From Desulfosarcinaceae bacterium (GTDB taxonomy: Bacteria; Desulfobacterota; Desulfobacteria; Desulfobacterales; Desulfosarcinaceae), in the NCBI GenBank assembly GCA_030066015.1, contig JASJCL010000044.1, positions 1-37,843 of the forward strand: a stretch of 37,843 bases of DNA. The letters are read 5' to 3'. The stretch's first letter is position 1. Each line of letters starts with the position of its first letter. The notes beneath the pieces are model-generated. The model ran no database searches. It saw only the letters and a list, made by a program, of their open reading frames with translations, and had not been told where the DNA came from. Shown here piece after piece: positions 32,609 through 37,843 of the stretch. The translations under genes and the position numbers were made by a program.

Positions 32609-33616
32609 ATGACCATCTTCGACGCGCTGGAACAACCCACCAGAAAGGTACCCGCTGCCAAGCTCTCCTTCGGCTTTGTGCTGGCGCCCGACTTCACGAT
32701 GATCGCCTTGGCGGGTTTCCTCGCCGTTCTCCGGCAGGCAAGCGATATCGGGGATAAAAGCCAACAGGTGCGCTGCGCATGGACCATCATGGGACCGAAC
32801 CGCGAGGCGGTGACAGCCAGCAACGGCCTTCAAATTCTTCCCTGGGAAGTGTTCCGCAGTCCAAGGGATTTTGACTACGTGATCGTGGTGGGAGGGCAGC
32901 TGGGCGAAAAGCGCCGCTATCAGCGCGATTTGCTGGACTATTTGAAACAGGCCGCCAATGCCGCCATTCCGTTGATCGGACTCTGTACGGGCAGTTTTTA
33001 CTTGGCTGAGGCGGGGTTGATGAATCACCGCAAATGCTGTGTGCACTGGTACCACTTCCAGGACTTCATCGAGGAATTCCCAGACGCCATTCCGGTGACC
33101 GACGAGATATTCATCGATGACGGCGACCGAATAACCTGTCCAGGGGGTACCTCGGCCATCGACCTCGCCCTACATCTGGTGGAGCTCAACCTCGGCAAGG
33201 AGCGCGCCCTCAAATCGGTTCGACACCTGCTCATGGATTGGATCCGGCCCCATAACCATCCCCAAATGCCCTTTACCATGGATTATTCGGCGATAGTGGA
33301 TCCGCGCATCCGCAAAGCGGTCTATCTCATGGAGCAGAGCATCGGTGGCGACCCGGTCCATTTGGAGGATATCGCCAAAACGACGAACACCAGTGTGCGC
33401 CAATTGGAACGCCTATTTAACCTTCACCTGGGCAAGAGCCCCTTGGCGTATTTTCGTGAGATGCGCCTCAAGTACGCCCACTGGCTGCTTAGCAATACCG
33501 ATCGCGCCATTACCGAGATCGCTTACGAGTGCGGTTTTTCGGATGGATCGCACTTCAGCCGCTATTACAAGAAACAGTTCGGCGACACGCCCACCGCGGC
33601 GCGAAAAAAGGGGTAG
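32609..33616 (+). CDS. GlxA-family AraC-type regulator with GATase1-like domain (CdhR/GbdR-like)
   Basis: A 335-residue activator-type regulator. Residues about 18-210 form a DJ-1/PfpI (class I glutamine amidotransferase-like) sensor domain, with FDYVIVVGGQLGEKR and the elbow LIGLCTGSFYLAEAGLM (Cys126), followed by CCVHWYHFQDF. The C-terminal AraC DNA-binding pair of helix-turn-helices spans about 240-335, with VHLEDIAKTTNTSVRQLERLF, ITEIAYECGFSDGSHFSRYY and KKQFGDTP. This architecture is that of GbdR and CdhR, regulators of glycine betaine/dimethylglycine and carnitine catabolism in Pseudomonas. It is divergent from the PanB-first operon and is its most likely activator, with the quaternary amine or a product as effector. 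Confidence 0.94.
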   Translation: MTIFDALEQPTRKVPAAKLSFGFVLAPDFTMIALAGFLAVLRQASDIGDKSQQVRCAWTIMGPNREAVTASNGLQILPWEVFRSPRDFDYVIVVGGQLGEKRRYQRDLLDYLKQAANAAIPLIGLCTGSFYLAEAGLMNHRKCCVHWYHFQDFIEEFPDAIPVTDEIFIDDGDRITCPGGTSAIDLALHLVELNLGKERALKSVRHLLMDWIRPHNHPQMPFTMDYSAIVDPRIRKAVYLMEQSIGGDPVHLEDIAKTTNTSVRQLERLFNLHLGKSPLAYFREMRLKYAHWLLSNTDRAITEIAYECGFSDGSHFSRYYKKQFGDTPTAARKKG

Positions 33617-33806
33617 TCTTTCCGATGCGGTTGGCGACGGCAGCGTGCCGGGGATCCCTCTGCCAAGCGCCAGCTGACGGGGACGGCCGCCGGACGACTA
33701 CGGTGTGGACAGGTCATCGGGTGCGGACCGCGGCATCGACGACCTTGGTAATGCGCGGCGCCGCGAAGGGTGAGGACAGAGGTGCCATATAGGGAGCGAT
33801 AAGGGG

Positions 33807-34721
33807 ATGGAAGTACTGGTCATCGGGCGCAATTGCGTGGACCACATCGCCGTCACCGAACGGTTGCCGCGCGAAAACACAAAAGCCCCCATGCTGGCCC
33901 ACCACATGGAGGGGGGCGGCCAAGGGGGCACTTCAGCCTGCGCCATCGCTCGCCTGGGGGGCCTTGCCACCCTTGTGGGCAAGGTGGGCGGGGACGCGGG
34001 CGGCGAATTCTGCCGCCGGCGACTGGAAGATTTTGGCGTCGCCTGCGAGCACCTGGAGACAGTTTCTGGCAAACCCACTGCACAGGCCCACATCTGGGTG
34101 ACGCGCACGAACGGCAACCGGACCATCCTCTACACGCCCAGCGAGCTGCCGCCCATCGCGGGTGACGCAACGCTGCGGCAGATGTGCCGCCGGGCGGCAG
34201 TGGTATTGCTGGACCCCGAGGTGACCTACCTGGCCGCCTTTCTCGCCGGGATAGCGCGGCCACGGGGCCTGCTGGTCTACGATGCCGAGCGCTGGCGGCC
34301 GGGGATAAGGCAGATGATGGCCGCCGCCGATTACTTCGTGCCATCGGCCGATTTCTTCGACGCACCGGAGCTGGGACTCCAACGGGGCAGCTGGATCCAC
34401 CGGCTGGAGGCCCTCCGGAAGCGGGTTGGCGGGCACCTGGTGGTCACCAGGGGGGAGGCGGGAGCGTTCTATTTCGACGGGGATCGCCTGTGGCAAGTGG
34501 CGGCGCCGACGGTGGCCGTCGCCGACACCATCGGTGCCGGCGACGTCTTCCACGGGGCGCTGGCGCTGGCGCTGGCCCGTTCGACCCCCGTCGACGAAGC
34601 GGTCAAACTGGCCGTGGCGGCCGCCAGCCTCTCCTGCCGCGGCTACGGGGGCCGGGCTGGGTTGGCCGACCGGGCGGAGACCGAAGCGTTGGCGGCACGC
34701 TTGACCGCCTCGCCGGTCTGA
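33807..34721 (+). CDS. PfkB-family carbohydrate/nucleoside kinase
   Basis: A 304-residue ribokinase-fold kinase phosphorylating a sugar, nucleoside or related alcohol with ATP. The N-terminal VLVIGRNCVDHIAV strand, the GGGQGGTSACAIARLG substrate/Gly-rich motif (36-51) and VGKVGGDAGGEF are family signature 1. Signature 2 is DTIGAGDVFHGALALAL, with the catalytic base D246. ATG 33807 is preceded by AGGGAG at 33791-33796. The gene stands alone between the AraC-type regulator (190 nt upstream) and a convergent ABC operon only 3 nt away. Its substrate and link to the neighbours are unknown; a carbohydrate or nucleoside role is equally open. Confidence 0.92.
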   Translation: MEVLVIGRNCVDHIAVTERLPRENTKAPMLAHHMEGGGQGGTSACAIARLGGLATLVGKVGGDAGGEFCRRRLEDFGVACEHLETVSGKPTAQAHIWVTRTNGNRTILYTPSELPPIAGDATLRQMCRRAAVVLLDPEVTYLAAFLAGIARPRGLLVYDAERWRPGIRQMMAAADYFVPSADFFDAPELGLQRGSWIHRLEALRKRVGGHLVVTRGEAGAFYFDGDRLWQVAAPTVAVADTIGAGDVFHGALALALARSTPVDEAVKLAVAAASLSCRGYGGRAGLADRAETEALAARLTASPV

Positions 34722-34724
34722 CGC

Positions 34725-35465
34725 CTAGGCAGACAGACCGGCCACCACCTGGAGGGGCTTTCCGGGATGAAGGGCGCCGCCAGCGTCTCCCGGGTCCGCA
34801 TCCACCAGCCGACCGTCGGCCAATCGGAGCACCCGTTCGGCATACGTGGCGCACGCCTCGCTGTGGGTCACCATGACGATGGTGGTGCCCCCTTGGTTGA
34901 GGTTTTGGAGCAGGGTCATCACCTCGCCGCTGGTGCGGCTGTCCAGGCTACCGGTGGGCTCGTCGGCCAGCAGCACCGGCGGGTTGTTGACGATGGCGCG
35001 GGCCAGGGCCACACGCTCCTTCTCGCCGCCGGAAACCTCCGCCGGCAGGCGTCCCACCTTGTCGGCCAGCCCGACCCAGGCCAGGGCTTCCTGAGCCATG
35101 GCGTGTTTGCGGGCAGCGCGGAAACGGGTGGTCACCAGGGGCAGCATGACGTTTTCGAGCACGGTGAGATAGGGCACCAAATGAAAATGCTGGAAGACAA
35201 ACCCCAGATACTCGCGCCGAAAGTCCGCCTGCCGTTCGATGGGCAGCTGGTAGACGTCGATATCATCAACAAAAAGGGTCCCCTCACTGGGGGCGTTCAT
35301 GGCACCGAGGATGGAGAGCAGGGTGGACTTGCCGGACCCCGACTCCCCCATCACGGCGACGAACTCGCCCGCCGCAATCTCGAAGCCAACCCGGTTCAGG
35401 GCGACCACCTCGGCATCGGCGGTACCATAAGTCTTGGTTAAACGATCCGCTACTAGATAGCTCAT
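34725..35465 (-). CDS. ABC transporter ATP-binding protein (LolD/MacB type)
   Basis: A 246-residue ATPase of the LolD/MacB/FtsE group. Walker A is GESGSGKST near residue 40, the Q-loop region reads FVFQHFHLVPYLTVLENVMLP, the signature is VSGGEKERVALARAI, and Walker B plus D-loop is LLADEPTGSLD. The H-loop is VMVTHSE. ATG 35465 follows GAGG. It is the distal gene of a DUF2318-permease-ATPase set, 71 nt after the permease. Arrangements of this type accompany P19/FTR1 iron-uptake systems in epsilon- and deltaproteobacteria, where the ABC part has no assigned substrate. Mechanotransmission on an envelope protein is more likely than classical transport. Confidence 0.95.
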   Translation of the reverse strand: MSYLVADRLTKTYGTADAEVVALNRVGFEIAAGEFVAVMGESGSGKSTLLSILGAMNAPSEGTLFVDDIDVYQLPIERQADFRREYLGFVFQHFHLVPYLTVLENVMLPLVTTRFRAARKHAMAQEALAWVGLADKVGRLPAEVSGGEKERVALARAIVNNPPVLLADEPTGSLDSRTSGEVMTLLQNLNQGGTTIVMVTHSEACATYAERVLRLADGRLVDADPGDAGGALHPGKPLQVVAGLSA

Positions 35466-35536
35466 TAGGTTCCTCTATCGGGCCGAGGTGCATACGGGCA
35501 CGTCGGCTGAAGCTGTTTTTTGGGTAGGCGTTCTCA

Positions 35537-36694
35537 TCACAGTGCACGCAGGGCCTGGTTGGGATCCATGCGGGCGGCCATGCGGGCGGGATAGGCGCTG
35601 GCGCACAAGCCCACCACCACGGCGATGAGCACCGCTCCGCAGAACAATTCGGGCGCCATGCCGACGGCCGGCCGATGCCCGGCGCCGCGCAGCCACAGGC
35701 CCAGCCAGGCGCCGCCCACGCCGAGAACGAATCCGAGAACACCGGCCACAGCCGACACCAGGCCGGCTTCCATGAAGACCACCGCCATGACATGGCGTTG
35801 ACGAAATCCGATGGCGCGGAAGATGCCGATCTCCTCGGTCCGCTCGCGCACATTGCCCATGAGGGTCACCAGCACCACCAGGCCACCGATGAAGAGCATT
35901 ACGGCGGAGATGCCGTAGGAGAACCGCTGAAACTGGTGCAGGGTCTCCATCCGACCTTTGACCACCTGCTGGATCCCCATAACGCGCGCACCGGGAAGGA
36001 CACCGCTGATCTGGCGCGTCATCTCCTCGATGGGGCATGCCTCGCAGAGCGCGGCCACCTCCACCATGCTCACCTGGCCCTCCTTGCCCAGCACGGTCTG
36101 CGCCTGGCCCAAAGTGGTGAAGAGAATCTGGTCGTCCTGAGAACCGGTGGCGGCCAGCACGCCCGAGACTGCCAAGGGGCGGCCCGCCACCTCAACCGGA
36201 TCGCCCACCGACAATTGCAAGATGCGGGCGGCGTCATGACCCAGCATTACTTCGCCGACCCCTGGCAGCCGCCCGTCGACCTGCCACCAGGGCTTGAGCA
36301 CGGGCGCGACCTTGAAATCCACACCGGCCAGGAGCACCCGCTGGCCACCGATCTCTACGGCGCCCAAGGCCACTGGACCGACGGCGGCCAGATTGCGATT
36401 GTTCTTGATCTCATGAATTCTGGCCACGCTGGCCTCGCTGAGCTCGCGCATGTCGAAGCTGACACCGCCCAGGGAGAGCCCACCATAACTTAAGGAGAGC
36501 TGGTCGGTGTGGGGCACGACAAGGATGTTGGCGCCGTACTTCTCCAGCTTGTGGTTGATGTCGGCCGTCATGGCCTCCACATAGGTGATGATGCCCACCA
36601 CCGTGGCGACCCCCACCACGAGACCCGCCAGTACGAAGCCGCTTTTGGCCTTGCGGCGCAGTATATTTTTCAGTGCGATGTGTCTGAGTTTCAT
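35537..36694 (-). CDS. ABC transporter permease, MacB/FtsX family
   Basis: A 385-residue inner-membrane protein with the MacB layout. One N-terminal helix (SGFVLAGLVVGVATVVGIITYV, about 18-39) is followed by a large periplasmic MacB core domain (about 45-265) and three C-terminal helices. The first of these is in YGISAVMLFIGGLVVLVTLMG, followed by the coupling segment RTEEIGIFRAIGFRQRHVM. Two cysteines in the periplasmic domain (CEACPIEEM) form a short C-x2-C pair, unusual for MacB and possibly metal- or disulfide-forming. ATG 36694 starts three nt after the DUF2318 stop, with AAAGGG inside the end of that gene, so translation is probably coupled. Confidence 0.95.
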   Translation of the reverse strand: MKLRHIALKNILRRKAKSGFVLAGLVVGVATVVGIITYVEAMTADINHKLEKYGANILVVPHTDQLSLSYGGLSLGGVSFDMRELSEASVARIHEIKNNRNLAAVGPVALGAVEIGGQRVLLAGVDFKVAPVLKPWWQVDGRLPGVGEVMLGHDAARILQLSVGDPVEVAGRPLAVSGVLAATGSQDDQILFTTLGQAQTVLGKEGQVSMVEVAALCEACPIEEMTRQISGVLPGARVMGIQQVVKGRMETLHQFQRFSYGISAVMLFIGGLVVLVTLMGNVRERTEEIGIFRAIGFRQRHVMAVVFMEAGLVSAVAGVLGFVLGVGGAWLGLWLRGAGHRPAVGMAPELFCGAVLIAVVVGLCASAYPARMAARMDPNQALRAL

Positions 36695-36697
36695 GCA

Positions 36698-37273
36698 CTA
36701 CCCTTTCTGATCGAAGTTGAAGTAGCCTTTGCCGCCCTCGATGTCGGCCACCCGGATCACCAGTTGGTCGCCGTCAACGGTGCGCTGTAGGGGCGCGGGA
36801 TTGCAGCCGCCCTTGACCTCGTTGATGCGGATCGAGGCGAAGCGACGGCCGCAGTTGCGGCAGATCATCACGTCTCCCTCCTGAAAATACCCCAGCCCGG
36901 CGGGCCAGCAGACGTCGCAGGCATCGAAAGCGGCCCGCACCACGCCGTCGGAGCTCTTGAGGACGAAGTAGCGTACAGTGATGTTGCCGGTCTTGTACTC
37001 GAAGTGTCGGGCCTGGCCATCGTCGAACTGGGCCACCGGGAGACGCACCTCGGCGGCATCGGCCGTCTGCGCGACGCCGGTGGTTACCCCGCCGCCCGAA
37101 GGCCCGGTGCCCCAGATCACGAGGCCCACGACGGCCAGCACCAGTATGGCGACACCCAGTAAGACGTAGGTGGAGTTGCGGCTGCCGGATTCCTGGCCGA
37201 GGACGATGGCCTTCTTTTCAGAAGCGTTGGAACGGTTGGCGGACTGGCGATGCTTGGCGGATTTCTTGGACAT
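36698..37273 (-). CDS. DUF2318 membrane-anchored Cys-rich protein
   Basis: A 191-residue protein with a cytoplasmic basic N-terminus, one membrane helix (YVLLGVAILVLAVVGLVIWG, about 36-55) and a periplasmic domain. The domain carries the DUF2318 signature: C119-x2-C122 (ACDVCWPAGLGYFQEGD), C138-x2-C141-G (ICRNCGRRF) and C157 in INEVKGGCNPAPL. The four paired cysteines can hold a metal or Fe-S centre. Proteins of this family occur with MacB-like permease and ATPase genes in iron-uptake loci containing P19 and FTR1, where they are thought to pass electrons. ATG 37273 has GAGGAG upstream. First gene of the three-gene set; an iron-related role is inference from context. Confidence 0.88.
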   Translation of the reverse strand: MSKKSAKHRQSANRSNASEKKAIVLGQESGSRNSTYVLLGVAILVLAVVGLVIWGTGPSGGGVTTGVAQTADAAEVRLPVAQFDDGQARHFEYKTGNITVRYFVLKSSDGVVRAAFDACDVCWPAGLGYFQEGDVMICRNCGRRFASIRINEVKGGCNPAPLQRTVDGDQLVIRVADIEGGKGYFNFDQKG

Positions 37274-37449
37274 GCGGTTGATCTCCTCATCGCAGGGCTC
37301 GCGGCCATGCGGGAATGCGGCCGACCGGACGGTGCAGCGCAGGGGAAGGTTTCCCTGGCACCCTGGACGGCGATGTTGGCGAACGGGGTCGAACGGTTAA
37401 AGATTGCCGGGCTGGCGGCGGGGGGTGTGGATACGCCCCGGGACGAGGA

Positions 37450-37729
37450 TCAACAGAGGAAAACGGCGGTTTTTAGGTAGATGGGAACGGTGATGCGGTG
37501 AAATCCTGGTTCCAGCAAGGGATTGGAGATGGCACCGGCGTCCCCTAGATGCTCGGATGGATCGACGCAGAGGGCGCTGAACCGCAGCTCCATGTCGGTG
37601 GGTGAGGGCAGGCGGGAGGGTGCCGGCACGACGGCAAGCGTCTCTGCGGGTTCCCAGTCGCAAACGGGCATGACGGCCGGCATGCAACAGGCGTCCGCGT
37701 CAGCCAGGGTCACCAACCGGTGATTGGGC
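37450..37729 (-). CDS. C-terminal fragment of an unrecognised protein
   Basis: A leftward frame ends at TGA 37452-37450 and reads back into the terminal inverted repeat. The last ~90 residues look protein-like (for example ETLAVVPAPSRLPSPTDMEL, and GFHRITVPIYLKTAVFLC at the end). I cannot assign a family. Upstream of about 37729 the frame enters the mirrored arm, where the translation is a by-product of the palindrome, so the true N-terminus is missing from this window. It ends 176 nt before the DUF2318 start and is on the same strand, so it may be the preceding gene of that operon. Confidence 0.45.
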
Positions 37730-37843
37730 GACGCGGACGCCTGTTGCATGCCGGCCGTCATGCCCGTTTGCGACTGGGAACCCGCAGAGACGCTTGCCGT
37801 CGTGCCGGCACCCTCCCGCCTGCCCTCACCCACCGACATGGAG
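37588..37843. repeat. Perfect 114-bp inverted repeat at the window edge
   Basis: 37588-37701 is exactly the reverse complement of 37730-37843, with a 28-nt spacer (37702-37729). The right arm ends at the last base of the window, so it may continue beyond it. The left arm lies inside a plausible coding frame. This is best explained as a fold-back assembly or library artefact at a contig end; a genuine hairpin is the alternative. Confidence 0.95.

Noticed and set aside
37730-37839. N-terminal extension of the leftward fragment into the right arm, starting MSVGEG
   Set aside because: This stretch is the exact reverse complement of the left arm, so the translation is a by-product of the palindrome and cannot be trusted as the real N-terminus.

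Overview
The window is about 38 kb of GC-rich bacterial DNA (roughly 60% by eye). It looks like a chromosome segment of an anaerobic, metabolically versatile Desulfobacterota-type organism. That placement is inference, resting on a TRAP binding protein, a tungsten/molybdopterin aldehyde:ferredoxin oxidoreductase, two MttB-superfamily methyltransferases and a palindromic MITE-like element. I saw no rRNA, tRNA, CRISPR array, prophage or insertion-sequence transposase. The left edge cuts a TRAP binding-protein gene. The right edge coincides with the end of a perfect 114-bp inverted repeat and may be an assembly end.

Region 1 (1-8.2 kb) is mostly housekeeping. It holds the C-terminal part of a DctP-type TRAP binding protein with a strong terminator, aspartate-semialdehyde dehydrogenase (asd), an alpha/beta-hydrolase-like protein lacking the usual nucleophile serine, a universal stress protein, and a glycine-zipper OmpA lipoprotein. 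A small Cys-rich protein follows, preceded by a leader with a mini-ORF and a terminator. RmuC and a ferredoxin-nitroreductase fusion, which are translationally coupled, close the region.

Region 2 (8.2-14.9 kb) has a leftward four-gene set: an FAD-dependent amine/amino-acid oxidoreductase, AOR, a MoaD/ThiS sulfur carrier and a crotonase-fold protein without its catalytic glutamates. Divergent from it is a MalY/PatB-type PLP lyase, and convergent with that a GntR/FCD regulator. A 15-bp-period array of the semi-palindrome GAGACCATCTC lies at and just upstream of the regulator's start.

Region 3 (14.9-33.6 kb) is the most interesting part: about 17 kb of co-directional leftward genes starting at a divergent promoter opposite a GlxA/CdhR-type AraC regulator. 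In transcription order it encodes a PanB-like hydroxymethyltransferase, a class I aminotransferase, an Asp/Glu-racemase-family protein, an MttB-family methyltransferase, a complete peptide-type ABC importer (Tat-exported binding protein, two permeases, one fused double ATPase), a second MttB-family methyltransferase, a BCCT betaine/carnitine/choline transporter, an unusual membrane-anchored protein joining an OpuAC-like and a TAXI-like binding domain, and a second racemase-family protein. I read this as uptake and catabolism of one or more quaternary amines or N-methylated amino acids: import, corrinoid-dependent demethylation, stereochemical correction, transamination, and perhaps C1 or keto-acid handling by the PanB-like enzyme. 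The cognate corrinoid protein and its activase are not in the window. A 148-bp hairpin element has landed between the second permease and the ATPase.

Region 4 (33.7-37.8 kb) has a PfkB-type sugar/nucleoside kinase, then a leftward DUF2318 / MacB-like permease / LolD-like ATPase operon resembling the accessory genes of P19/FTR1 iron-uptake loci. The C-terminal fragment of a further protein runs into the terminal inverted repeat.
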